DNA from: Spizellomyces punctatus DAOM BR117
Taxonomy: Eukaryota > Chytridiomycota > Chytridiomycetes > Spizellomycetales > Spizellomycetaceae
Reading direction: 5' to 3'
NCBI RefSeq assembly: GCF_000182565.1
Contig: NW_015971539.1
Span: forward strand, 1,421,219-1,485,218
DNA length: 64,000 bases
A program made the translations under genes and the position numbers. Shown in pieces: positions 37,154-48,808 of this stretch; the first letter of the stretch is position 1; each line of letters begins with the position of its first letter. The notes under the pieces were generated by a model. That model did no database searches. It was not told where the DNA came from and saw only the letters and a list, made by a program, of their open reading frames with translations.

Positions 37154-38125
37154 CTACCTACCATCTATCTGCGTAGCCGGGTCATTCGTCCCCGCGCAGC
37201 TATCCATAAGGCAATTATAAGACATCATCCGCACCCCCCAAGTTATAAGAGCTATCGAAAATTGGATGACTCGCCAAATTCGTGCCGGGACGCTATCATT
37301 CAGGATGCCAAGCATTGCCCCTCCATACGTGACCATCTGTACCGGAGAACGAGAAAGTCAGGCATCCTCCATGGCTTGTATAATTGCATGGTCAAAGACG
37401 CTTACCATCGAAAACACCCACGACCCACCCAACCAGTACAATGCGTCGCCCAAAATTCCACGGGTTGTTCCAAAGGTTACATCAGGCTTCAAGAACACTA
37501 GTACTGACCATGCAATACACATTAAAACAACGGTGCTGCGCGTCAATAGTCGCATTTTTCGATGCACCGAACATGTGGGCAGGTAGGCGTAGCCAGCAGT
37601 GTGTAAATAGCGAGCACCAGTCACGCCCAGCTGAGCAAAGATATTGCAGGCCATCACAAATGCCCACAGATACATGCCCGAGCGCAAGTCATTGAGGCCC
37701 GTCATTGTCATCACCACAACATAGAATAGAGTTGATGGCACGCTCACGCTCTCTCGTAGCCTGGTTTCTTGCACTGTCCCAAGATGAAAATGACTGGTTT
37801 TCCCTTTGTGTAGCTTAAATCTGTATCGTATATATAAATCCGCACAAGTGTTGCCGACCAGGTCGAGTTGTTCGAGCAGACAGCCTGTGCTGACAATCTG
37901 CTGGAAGGTAGTTTTCCAGTTCCCAGTGCCCCCACTGATCGCATCTGCTGCTATTCCGGAAACGTAGTTTGCTTGCAGATTAATCGCCACATTTATGAGA
38001 CCGACCGGTGCACCAAAAATGGTAAAGCCATTGGAAGCTTGGACGAAAGTAATTGAAGGATTGGCAACAACAGAAAGTAGAAAGAAAGTGAGGTGCCCGA
38101 CTAGCTTCCTAGATGGAATCCTCAT
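37154..38125 (-). CDS. orphan multi-pass membrane protein
   Basis: Two exons (38125-37406 and 37336-37154) close in frame and give 300 aa. I do not recognise a family. The N-terminus looks like a signal peptide or first membrane helix: LVGHLTFFLLSVVANPSITFVQA. Further hydrophobic stretches are FTIFGAPVGLINVAI, LFYVVVMTMTGL, YLWAFVMACNIFAQLGV, STVVLMCIAWSVLVFL, YWLGGSWVFSMMVTYGGAMLGI and VIQFSIALITWGVRMM. That makes six or seven helices in all. Several Cys lie in the loops and in the C-terminal NCLMDSCAG. A seven-helix receptor or transporter-like protein is possible, but no diagnostic motif was found. The intron donor GTAAGC and acceptor GTACAG are good, which supports a real gene. The segment around residues 95-120 could hide another short intron. 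Confidence 0.5.
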
Positions 38126-39752
38126 GTCAGGTTGCTAGGACAAGAGCTAAGAATCGCTCGACCGACTGGCAATTTCAAGGGAGTATCTGTCTAGCTCGTT
38201 CATCTTTTTCAAGTGCTTTCTTGTCCCTGGAATCCTTAACCCAATATCCTGACATCTTAAACGCATAATAAAAATAAACTGCAGCCCCGCCCCTGAGGCT
38301 TTGTCATTGTTTGTATCCCACTCAGTGATCAGAGTACAATATCACCCTGGACATACAAGATATTTTTGGGCAACTGCATTCTTGATGCCATAATACCATC
38401 CCGTAGGGAACATGTACAATATGGCTCCAAAAGCAGGGGGTCAGGGCTCAGTCATGACGATGTAATTCAAAACCAACATCCGGGAGATGCAGATATACAG
38501 ATGCTTACAATCCTACTTGCAAAATACCCCATTGAAATCCTCAAGCACCCTCCGCTGGTGTCTTGAAAAACTTCATTATCTTTATGCTCTTTGACCTCAA
38601 GTTGGAACGTCATCCGAGAAGTGAATGGCAAAGCTGTGGCAAAATGTTTGCGCTCCAAACTATGGTTGTAATTGAAAGTTGGCTGCAAGGGTATTCATCA
38701 ATTGGACAAGGAATGTGTGCCTTTTCTTTCAAACCAAATGCCGTTCAGTTACTGCGGGATATCTGCTTTCAAGGCAGCCTCATATCTTCACTGTCTATCG
38801 GATTGAGGCTCGCCCCGGTATGTTATTCTACTATTCTACGACCTAAACTAAACTTTAGCCTTAATCCAATGAGAAGCATCAGCACATCAATGGTTTCAGC
38901 AGATGGCGGTATAAAAGAGTCATATGCCACTGAGAGTCGTGGTGAGCATGGTCTGTAAAGAGCTGCGCTCTCCCCATCTGCTTCTTCTTGCTCACATCGA
39001 CATGAAAGTCATCGAAAACGGATTACTTTGTAGCTATAGGGCTCGGCCACCTGAATAATTCAACATGCAAATTACTAATAGGTACTTGCTTGGTGGGAGG
39101 TATAACCGGTCATTATTTGAACTAATTGCAAGTTACATATTGTCCCCAAGTATTTGCAACAACCTATGCCCGCTTCTCTCAAGTGGGCAACTTTGGGCTA
39201 AATAACTGGTTGCAATAAAACAATTGGTAAAAACCCAACGACTCAATAGCCTACAGCAAGAAATCTTTCCTTTTCAAGGCCCTTGTCCTCGATAGTTCCA
39301 GGAGTGCCGTCGGTGGTTTACGGACTGGTTTACGTAGGATTATAAAATCGAGAATAGACTGGATGCATTTAGACATATGTTAGAACTTGTTGCAGTGTCA
39401 AGGTTGGGCTGCTATGTTTTGTAGACATTTTTGGCAGCCTGCCGAATATGTAATGCACGATGGTACATTGAAAACCGCGTATCATGGATTGAGCTAAAGT
39501 AATCTTGCTTGAGCGGGATATCAGTGTGAATGCAAGCCATGAAAGTGCAGTCTATCCATCGTTCAGTTGCTGGGTATTTCAGCCTGGAGGTGTCCACTGG
39601 GGATATTGGAAGCACTGACGGTAAACTGTCTCGTAACTTGTGTTTTGGGGATAGGATAGCTGTTCGCCGCGTCGGATGCGCGTGTAGGTAAGCAACGTTC
39701 CTCTCCAAGCAATGTGGCCGACAATCAGCCCAAAGTGTCATCTTACAGCCCA
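38126..39752. other. gene-poor stretch
   Basis: 1.6 kb with only short, unremarkable frames on both strands, none with a recognisable motif or good splice pattern. AT-rich between ~38,820 and 39,260. It should include the promoter of the membrane-protein gene at its left end and of BUB2 at its right. I see no tRNA, repeat family or transposon remnant. Confidence 0.45.
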
Positions 39753-41322
39753 ATGCCTACGTCGAACAAATCCCGCGGGCGCTTGCGAGCAACCAGCTCT
39801 AATAACCATTCCGCATATGTCCAGACACCCCCATCGTCACAGACACCAACTCGTCCACGCTCGGGAAGTGCCAGTAGTACCACAAGTGATCGAAGCTCGA
39901 TCGGTATAGCAAAACCTAATCCCACAGATTCTCCGCGGCGCAAAGTAGTATGGAACTCATCTACATCCCTCACGCAAAAGCGATCTTTGGGAGTAGCATC
40001 AAAGCCGCCATCAGGACGAGCTAGCACATCACAACCAACATCTGGCCCGGGGAAATCGCCATCGCAGCAAACGCTTCGACAACAGTATGAGGCACTGCTG
40101 GGGTCAAAAAACGGCTCGGACAATGAGTTGCGGGAGGCATTGAGGAAACTGAGGCGGATGGTTTTGACAGAAGGATTGCCCAATGATGTTGAGGTGATAA
40201 CGTTAATTGCTCTGGATTGATGACTATACATACTTATCCGGAGACTCAAGACTTTTCGATCACCGTCGGACTGCTCTCTACGAGGTCGTATCTGGAAAGT
40301 GCTTTTAGGAATCTATCGACTCTCATCTTTTGAGTATTTCAACCTCATCGAACGCGGTCCATCGTCGGTCTACGATAAGATCAAGAACGACACATTCAGA
40401 ACTCTGGCAACGGACAAAAACTTTCTGTCCAAGGTCGATGAAAACATGTTATCAAGAGTTTTGAATGCTTTTGTGTGGAAGATGGAGGGTAAGAGGTGAC
40501 CTGAAATGACCTGCACCGCACTCAAATCCTTGATACAACTCTCATATTCGGCAGATCTCCCACCTTCCCGCCTCCTCAACCTCACGTACACATATGTTCA
40601 GGGAATGAACGTTCTCGCAGCGCCATTTCTATATGTGATGCCGGAACTGGACGCATTTTACACTTTCACTGCGTTCATCCAGCATGCTTGCCCATTGTAT
40701 GTACAACCCGCACTGGAAGGTGTGCATTGCGGATTGAAGGTATGCCCTCAGTAACGCTCCAATGTCACGTTGGTCATACCCACTAATCGAATATATGTAT
40801 CCCTTTCAAGCTGCTAGATAGGTGTTTACAAGTTTGCGACCCATCTCTTTACCGTTATCTGAAATCCAAACGCCTCACAGCAACTGTTTACGCCTTCCCA
40901 TGTATGTGCATACCACATTCAGTCATAGTTAGTGCAATTGCTAACATCACGATTTAGCGGTCATGACTTTTTCAGCCTGCACGCCTCCTTTAACCCAGCT
41001 TCTGCCCTTATGGGACTTTTACCTCTCATATGGCATCCATCTCAACATTCTCTGCATTATATCACAAATCATTCTCATAAGAGACCAAATCATGTCCCAC
41101 CCGTCCCCCATGAGGCTGTTGAGGACCTTCCCAGACTTAAATGCCAAAGAACTTGTGGCGCACACTGTGGGACTAGTACCGAGACTACCGGAAGACCTAT
41201 ATGATATGTTGGTGAGACATACATTCGATGCTGGGATTTATGACGTTGTAATGGGTGACGATGGGGAAGCGGGAGGTGCTGGTGTTTGGATGGGCGAGGG
41301 AGGTGATGTAGAAGAGATTTGA
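39753..41322 (+). CDS. BUB2: BUB2/Cdc16-type TBC GTPase-activating protein
   Basis: Exons begin 39753-40193, 40251-40488 and 40555 onward. After a Ser/Thr/Pro-rich leader of ~115 residues come LRKLRRMVLTEGLP and CSLRGRIWKVLLGIYRL. Then KIKNDTFRTLATD, which holds the TBC arginine finger, and LSRVLNAFVWKME. The glutamine finger is in YVQGMNVLAAPFLYVMPE. After further exons, LWDFYLSYGIHLNILCI and LLRTFPDLNAKELV complete the domain, as in Bub2. In yeasts Bub2 with Bfa1 keeps the Tem1/Spg1 GTPase off until the spindle is placed, delaying mitotic exit or septation. The long Ser-rich leader is not in budding yeast Bub2 and could be a regulated region. Start: the frame opens at a GTG upstream; 39753 is the first ATG in frame. 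The acidic tail ends GDVEEI. Confidence 0.9.
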
Positions 41323-41551
41323 CGGGTTGTACAATTGTAACTTAAAGAGCATCCTACCCGGTAATTGTGGTTGATTCATTCCTGGCTTTGAGAAGAAAAA
41401 GATAACAAGTTTGTGGAACCCATACGTCTCAACAGTGTGGAATCAGTGTCTAGGCTTCTGATACTGGTTAGGAACGGCCGAAGCCTCGATCGCGCCGTGC
41501 CTGGATGAGACATACAATACTTTGGGCCTCAGCTCCTTATGACCATCAAGT

Positions 41552-43024
41552 TCATCCTATTGTAGACTGATAGCCCTCTATCAACGCCTCTATCGTAATA
41601 GTCAAATCCCTCTCTCCAGTATTCCAATTCGCAATAGATGCCCTAATAGCCGGCTCGCCTCTCCACACCGTTGGTGTTACAAACACCTTGCTAGTCTTGT
41701 TAATGGCGGCAAGGACGCAGTGCGCTTGCTCCGAGTCACAGTCATTTGCTCGGAATAGGATGGTATTCAAGCGGACAGGTTCCAGCAAACTGTACTGGCT
41801 GCTTGCTTCAATCCAGTTTCCTAGTCGCTGTGCAAAGAGGCACGTACGCTCAACCAACTGCTGGAATCCCTCCCTCCCATACGCCTGTAAAGACATCCAC
41901 AGAGGGAGTGCTCGAAAGCGGCGTGAATTCTCTATCCCGCGATTAATCGGAGCAAATCCAGTGGATATTCCCAAATACGAGGCCGACGCCCCAAACGCCG
42001 CTTCATGAACGGTAGAATGTCGAGTGAAAAAGATACCACAATCATAGGGGACATTGAGCCATTTGTGCGCGTCCCCAGTGATGCTGTCCGCCAACTCCAG
42101 GCCGCTCAGAAGGTGCCCATACCGGTCAGAGACCCGGGCAAGAAGGTTTGCAGCTCCATCGACATGAAGCCATGCACCATGCTTTCGGCAAACAGATGCT
42201 ACGCTTATCAAATCATCACAGTCGCTTGTGTTCACCTCACCAGCTTGCGCGATGACAATGCAGCCTGCAGCATTTTCATCCTGCTTTGCTGCCGACAGCA
42301 GCCGGTCCAAATCCTTTGGGCACATTCGAGCTGGTCGTCCTTCATCACACTGCACATGTTGCACTTTACGGCCAAGCCCAAGGATGCCCATAGCCTTGGA
42401 TATACTTTGATGCGCCATAGTTCCAAATACCAAGATTCTCCCTTTCAGAGCTTGGATCCCATCGTTGGCTACATCAACACCTTGATAATGCTCACCAATC
42501 CATTGCCTCGCGCAAGCCAATGCTACTGTATTGGATGCGGTTCCACCAGTAGTGAGCACACCGTCGAACTCGGACGGCAATCGCAGTAAATCCGCCAGCA
42601 TCTGCAAACAAACAGGAATATGTCAACACACTCCTTCTCCATATTCCCTATGCGACTATGATGAAGTCACCTTCATAACGGCCGCTTCAACATCGGCACT
42701 GCAGGAGCCGGCTGCTGCTGCTGCCGTCATGACATTTTGATCATATGCGGTTGCTAACACATCTCCAATAAATGCAGCGGGAGTCACACCGCCAGTTATA
42801 AAGCCGAAGTATCGAGGCCCACTACTGGAACTCAATCCAGGGGCAATCGTTTGTTTGAACAAGTCGAAAGTATCCGCGACTCCAAGGCCCTGGCGTGGGA
42901 GTGTCGAGGGGATCGACGTCAAAGGGGCCAAGGGAATGGTGGGAGCATCACCGTTCTGACGTTGTACCTGAAGGACATGGTCAGTTACCCGTGGTAGTAT
43001 TGCCCCGAGATCGTTTGAATTCAT
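41552..43024 (-). CDS. group II PLP-dependent amino-acid decarboxylase
   Basis: Two exons (43024-42671 and 42601-41552) give 467 aa. The fold-type I blocks are clear: GPRYFGFITGGVTPAAFIGD, VLTTGGTASNTVALACAR and AHQSISKAMGILGLG. AGEVNTSDCDDL and HVDGAA follow, the latter with the PLP-ring Asp. DAHKWLNVPYDCG holds the Schiff-base Lys. The C-terminal domain ends in RASIANWNTGERDL. Members decarboxylate aromatic amino acids, glutamate, histidine or diaminobutyrate. The sequence resembles the broad aromatic-L-amino-acid/tyrosine group and its bacterial relatives, but I cannot fix the substrate. No targeting signal is visible. The chosen start ATG 43024 gives MNSNDLGAILP; an alternative in-frame ATG lies six codons upstream. 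Convergent with BUB2. Confidence 0.85.
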
Positions 43025-43420
43025 CTTGAAGCTCTTGAGCAAGGCGCTTGAACCCAGCTGGATGAGTCACCGCTGCTGGAGCTTACGAAATCAAGTTCCA
43101 GCCACAGCGACTGTGGCAGTTTTCGGGCTTGTTTGAATTTCAGAACGATGCAAGTCAATGTTTGTAATGTGATCAATGTTCAGTTACAGAAGGGGATACA
43201 CTCCCATGACGATGCTCCCATCACTATTTGATATGTACTGTCATGGCGCCGTTCATCGAAAAGTATAAATGGTTCTGCTCCCCCCATCACCTCTACATCG
43301 CCACTCTAATAGATAATGGCTATGTGCAAAGTAAGCATCCTGAATACCCGCCAGGCTCCAATCCAGTATGTCATCCTCGTGTTCAAGCAGTTTCGCCGAC
43401 TGCAATCAATATGGTACGCC
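43025..43420. other. spacer between VTS1 and the PLP decarboxylase
   Basis: 396 bp between two genes in tandem on the minus strand. It holds the decarboxylase promoter and the VTS1 3' end. A possible short last VTS1 exon (GGCGTACCATATTGA) starts near 43425, and the gene may end just inside this spacer. Confidence 0.4.
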
Positions 43421-45351
43421 CTAACAAAGATTAAGACGTCTCAGCTCTTGTCGTTGGGAAGATAATGTCGGATGTGCAAATTTTACCTTGGCATCCAATT
43501 CCTTCCTAACCAGCTCAAACACTTTGAGCATCTTGCGACGTGCACCAAGCGCGGATACACCCTTTTCAATCAATGCTTCCTCGTCGAGCTTGATCATATC
43601 TTTCCACTGCATGTGCTCAAATGTCGGCGTATACTTGTGGAGCCGAAGACTTCTCAGCCAGCTGGGAATATCTGGTAGTCGCCCAACAGGATTAAGCAAT
43701 AAATTCTATACGAGCATGCATCACCAGGAGCCTACCATTGAGCGCTTCTAAATCCACGGACTCTGGAATTTTGCCCTTTTCTTTATGCGGTCCAGGACGT
43801 AACCGATCATGGTACCCTTCTTGATCCTCTCGGAGACCATCATGACTATGAGTATCACTGTAGTCTGAATGGGCATACGCAGAGGGAGTCGATGATCGCA
43901 CATCGACGTAACCCCAACCAGGAGAAGGATGGCCAGCATGTGGTGCATGAACGCCCGCCGGAGTGGGTGGGCTGAGGATGATAGGAGAAACTGGCCGAGG
44001 TGACACCGGACGGGCGTAGGGTGATCGAGGAGGTTGGAGAGATAAACCAGCCATACTTGGGGCAAGGTCATCATGTGGCAAACCGAGGTGTGGGGTAAAA
44101 GTGCCATTACCAAGTGCCCCGCTGGGAGGTCTTTCCACTACTGGCACAGTCGATTTCTGTCCAGTTGCCGGATTCAGGGACCAATCCGCAGACGCAATGG
44201 CGTCATCCACCGGGGTGTTCGGTCTCAAGAGTGGAGACATTTGGGCGCTGTTGCGTGCAGACCCTGGTTGTGATCCCGCCTGACGCAGCGACTGATAAGA
44301 GTTGCGCTGGTAGGCGTAATCTTCTGGATACTCTACTCCATGGGCGACACCTTCTCTTGAGTGAAGATCTCCCAGTAACTGGGCATACTGTTCATCGGCA
44401 TTTGGTGCACTGTGGCGATCGTAGAGTCTCCGTGTGCTTCGTGGGCCATTGCCGGCCAAAGGAATGACTGACAAGTATCTGTCGTCCTCTGCATCCAGCT
44501 CCGTCGGGAGGGTGACGCCTATGGCGGCGGCAGCTGCAACGGCGGCAGCAGCAACAGCGGTACCGGGTGCAGGTGAAGCGACTCTAGGCGGCATGGAGGC
44601 AACTAGCAGCGGAGCAGTAGCTGTTACATTAAACTGTAAAAGTCTAATTACAAGAGATGCATACAAACCTTTTTTAGGAGCCAAACGAGTTGCTTCTGGA
44701 GGTACAGGCGGCTTTCCGCTCGGGTCTGGCGGCGCCGCTCCACTTGCAGGATCTTTTTGTGCCATTTGCTGTAGTACGGTAATGAAAAACCGGATTTGCA
44801 CCTGTGTTGCATGTTGCAATAGACTGTAGAGGGCGGTAGTCCGCTCTGGATCGGACAATACATTGAACCACTGCTCAATGTGCTTGAGCTCCTCACGAAA
44901 GTTATCATCGAGCTAAGCACCGGAATGTCGGAAGAGATAAGTAACATTTACAAAGCTAAGCATTGAGATGCTGCTGCAATTACCTTGGCGCGGGCCATTT
45001 GCTCCAGCGTACGCTCATAGTAGCTCAGGTCTTCGAACCATCGGTCAATTGCTGTAACATTTGTACTTGTAAGAAATTGCTTGGAACATTTCTCAAACCC
45101 ATATCTGGTGGCGTAAACATGCACATTTGCTCAAATGAAGTCGGAGATGTCCACGTACCCTCTGCCTCTGGTGATTTATAATGAGAGTTGAGCACTTCTG
45201 AACTCGGTCTCTGAGCATTGCCCTTTTGCAGTGTCCCGATATTTGCCGAGACCGGCCTTGCCATGCCAGGATGAAAGTCCGACATTGGTCTCTCTGCGGC
45301 GCTTGAGCGTTGAGCTTGTTGAACGTCACTAAGTGCAGGCGCCGCTGACAT
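43421..45351 (-). CDS. VTS1: VTS1/Smaug-type SAM-domain RNA-binding protein
   Basis: Exons 45351-45159, 45051-44984, 44912-43736 and 43671-43421 close in frame and give 562 aa. The N-terminal helical block, [23 protein letters not shown] then [15 protein letters not shown], continues into [26 protein letters not shown]. That is the conserved region shared by Vts1 and Smaug. A long Ala/Pro/Ser-rich middle follows. The SAM domain at the end reads [20 protein letters not shown] and [20 protein letters not shown]. The SAM domain binds RNA stem-loops (Smaug recognition elements) and recruits the CCR4-NOT deadenylase, so the protein would silence target mRNAs. The acceptor ...CTACCAG was chosen because it alone keeps the SAM frame. 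The end is either read-through (TAG at 43421) or a spliced short exon. An optional in-frame 51-nt intron may lie near 44620-44670. Confidence 0.88.
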
Positions 45352-45683
45352 TGCCCTTTCTGCTGGCAGTTGCAATACTTGCTTAAAAGGAATGGAAGAA
45401 AAGGAAATCGAGTGCCAGCTCGTCCAATCTCCCAAACCCAGTTTCCACCCGAGGAATAATGACAAGCCGCAACAGTCACACGTTAACAATTTCATTACAC
45501 TGTTGCAGGAATTGCCATGGCAACAGCAAATGACATGCACCGCCACCGCCTTAGTTCGCCCGTGGGTGTTGACATGCACTAATGATTAGATTCAACATGC
45601 TGCTTCAACAACGAAGCAATGAAAGCTTTTGTAACACTGCTGCCAGCACAGTATTGAAGGGAAATGTGCTAGGTGCTTGATAC
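45352..45683. promoter_or_regulatory. divergent promoter region between VTS1 and ATRIP-like genes
   Basis: 332 bp between divergent starts. No long open frame that makes sense and no clear motif. Confidence 0.5.
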
Positions 45684-48654
45684 ATGAAGATGAACAAACC
45701 AAACTATTTGGACGATTTCCAATATGGCGCTGACGACGACGACGACGAATACGATGTGGGCGATCTGGACATTGAGACACTCAAAGCCCTAGAACAGCAA
45801 GAGTTACAGTACTTGTCTCAGCTGGAGAATTCAATCAATTCTCCTTTGGGACCAGTAAGTACTCGTCACGCATGCAGTTGTTGTCACTGCAGTTCACGTC
45901 AATAAGGGATGTCAAATAGCAAAAACACCCAAGCTTTTCCGAAGTACACCCCATCAATCCTGCTGCTCAAGATGTGAACGCATTCGAAAATCGGAACCAA
46001 AGCCCCCTAGTACCAGGCAATCCCTTTGCTAAGGGGCCTTTTGATGGGCCCAAATCGGATGCTTTATCAATCAGTGAACTTCAGACCACGCTGCAAAAGG
46101 TATAAACAGCCCGGGGAATTTCGTTTCGGGAAAAGTTATTCATATGTGTTCTCGAATAAGCTCAAAGAAGAAAAAGAAATACTACAGATGGAAAAGGAGA
46201 CATTGGTTCATGATAAGCTGATCAGAGAGGGGGAAATTTCTATAGTTCGAAAGAGTTTGGCAAAGGTAGGGACTAATATATCCTGTCATTGGCCAAGAAG
46301 AAACATGTTTCATTGATATGTTTGTGGGAATAGGCAGATATTGATGCGAGGAACCTGAGGAGTGCATTGGCTGATCAGGCAGCCCGCGCTGAGCAAGAAA
46401 AGGAGGCAATGAAAAATCAATACCAAAAAGACATAGAAAGACTCAATACCGAGATGCTGTTTCTGGTTCGTAGGACCTCGCGTTCTTTAGTATCAACAAT
46501 TAAGAGTATCATGCTAAAGCGGTATATGGGCTTTAGCAACAAGAAATACGAGGAATGCAAACTCCCAAACGCGGACCAACTGTAGCCTTGTCACCCGCTC
46601 CCGTGATTGACGATCACAATGGTACACCAGCACTGTCTGCAAGAACTAATTCTATTTACGCTCAAGCCAATCTTTTGATGGTGGTAGTATCAGGGACGGT
46701 GGCAAGTTCACCCTCTCAAGTAAAAGTAGAACCTGAATTGGCCGCTCTGGACAGCCAACACGTGGATGAGAAAACAGTCCCAGCACTTATCGATCAAGAT
46801 TTACCGAAGCCGACTGAACGATATCGTCTCCGCATCGCGGAACCACCCGGCGCAATGGTACATGTGGAATGTCTATCTTTCTTGGGATCCAGACTGATAT
46901 AAGCTTCCATAGTTTTTGAGGCGCCTTCTAGTTGAAGATATCTTTACTGACGATGGCACCACAGTATGGACGCCGACTGGGTCCCTATCGGAAATGGCGG
47001 CATTCTTGCCATCTTACGTATCCAATCAGTGCTTTCGCGGAGGTTAGTGCTCCCTATGTATCAACATGGATTGCAGGGCTGGTGATTGATGGCCATTTCC
47101 AGATATGATAGCAACAGATGCAGACAAATCTTGTGCAACTTTTGTCTCTACTCTCACTAAAGATATCAGCCGCCTCGTAGTGGACCCATCAATCAGTCTG
47201 AATACGCTCCTGCCCTGCGTTGATCAGTTTATCGAAATGTGCATGCGACAAGGATTGGTAGGAGACCGCGTCTTTTTACGCATACAAGCATCATTTAACG
47301 CGGCGTTTCTCAACAGTTTATACCTCTCCCATTTCTTACACGCATGTGGGGTTTGCTGATTATGTACAGCAGGGAATGCCGCGAGCTTGTGTTGAAGATG
47401 GACCAGGATCGTGAGTTTAAAGAGTTCCAGCAAGGTCGGACAAGTGGAACGTCTTCTAAGCGATGTTGCATCTCACCTTAGAACCAAAAACTCCGATCTT
47501 GGAACATCTTCAACGCCTGGTTGACATGATTGCTTCCAATTTTCAGCGACCTCCTCAGAAGCAATGGGGCGACTCCATTATACCTGCGGCGCGACATCTC
47601 TTTACCGCAATGACCGCACTTGCCGGCACGACCGAGCAAGCTGAACTGCACCGGTGAGGCTGACGAGTTGGATGTTGCACCGTATTTCACGTTAACAAAC
47701 TTCACTTCTTATCCTCAGACTGACGAAAGTAATATCCCCCGCGGCTCTCCTTTATCTACTGGACCACCGACAGCCCCAGGAGATATGTTTCCATGCTGTG
47801 GAGTTTTGTGTCAGTCTACTAGCAGGTACAAACGAGCAGCGTAAAACAAACTTTCTTACCAGCTAAAGGCGATCAAACCATGCAGATCAAACCTTCGTCG
47901 ACAGAATCTTGGACCAGTCTCTTAAAGCAGAGGGCCGAAGAACAATATTGGAGCGATTTTGTACCATTCTCACCGATAAACATACCCAGACCTCTGCTGC
48001 ACCTGATCAAAAGCTGCAATTATCAGATACCAAATTTCCTCGATGGCGCCTAAAGGTCTCAATCATCAGACTTTTCTGCACCCTTGCGGCAAAGTATCCA
48101 AAGAGCCTGCCCTCCCTATGTACACCCATGGTAGGAAATCTTGCTTCTTGGCAATATTGATGCTGCCGAATGACTCTGACCGAATAGAATAGATAATGAA
48201 TCGTTTGATTGGTTACCTTCAAAATGAAGCCCAAGTCTTATACTCTACCGGCCATCAATTGCAAGATACCCGGTAGGTGTAGACTAGGTCTGCCTGTCAA
48301 AGAAGATTGTTGTATTACTAACTATTCTGACTCTAGGACACTTTTTTTCAAGGACTTACTGAAACTCCTTCATACCCTTTTATCCCACCCACACACGGTC
48401 GCAATTGATCCCAAAGCCAGTGAAGGCGCACAGCATATTCTCGTAGCGACATTGGCAGACTTGTTGATAACGGCTCAAGATCGAATAGATATGCAGGACG
48501 TTGCCGGCAAGTACAAGTCTCACCAACCGCGTTTCGTGATGGGAACGCTAATTGCATCGGTTCAATTGCAGACCTTACCAAAGAAATCATGCATTGTTTG
48601 ATTCTGGATCCAGATGCAGCCATGGCAGAGCTTCTGCCGCCAGGTATCGAATAG
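45684..48654 (+). CDS. ATRIP-like (Rad26/Lcd1) checkpoint protein
   Basis: A many-exon gene. The N-terminus is strongly acidic (DDDDDEYDVGDLDIETLKALEQQ), resembling the RPA-binding checkpoint-recruitment motif of ATRIP. A coiled coil follows. It contains DKLIREGEISIVRKSLAK, the GEISIxR block I associate with ATRIP/Rad26 proteins, then ADIDARNLRSALADQAARAEQEKEA. A Ser/Pro linker leads to a helical C-terminal half spread over short exons (for example FVSTLTKDISRLVVDPSISLN and LQRLVDMIASNFQRPP). The likely end is LILDPDAAMAELLPPGIE with TAG at 48652-48654. ATRIP recruits the ATR kinase to RPA-coated single-stranded DNA. The assignment rests on the N-terminal third; the C-terminal half is too divergent for me to place by eye. 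Two close ATGs (45684, 45690). Confidence 0.6.
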
Positions 48655-48808
48655 TTTCCCGCAATAGATTCCAGATAATCGGACGCTACAAATAGCCCGA
48701 TGCATACATTATTTTTATATATATATTTTTTGGAATACCGCTATTTACAATGTTATCTAGTCATGCGTTTGAAGTGTCTTTGAATGTCTTCCAAAGTATC
48801 GTATATGT

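Noticed and set aside
38563-38958. 131-codon plus-strand frame in the gene-poor stretch
   Set aside because: No domain, no good splice signals and no neighbouring exons that extend it.
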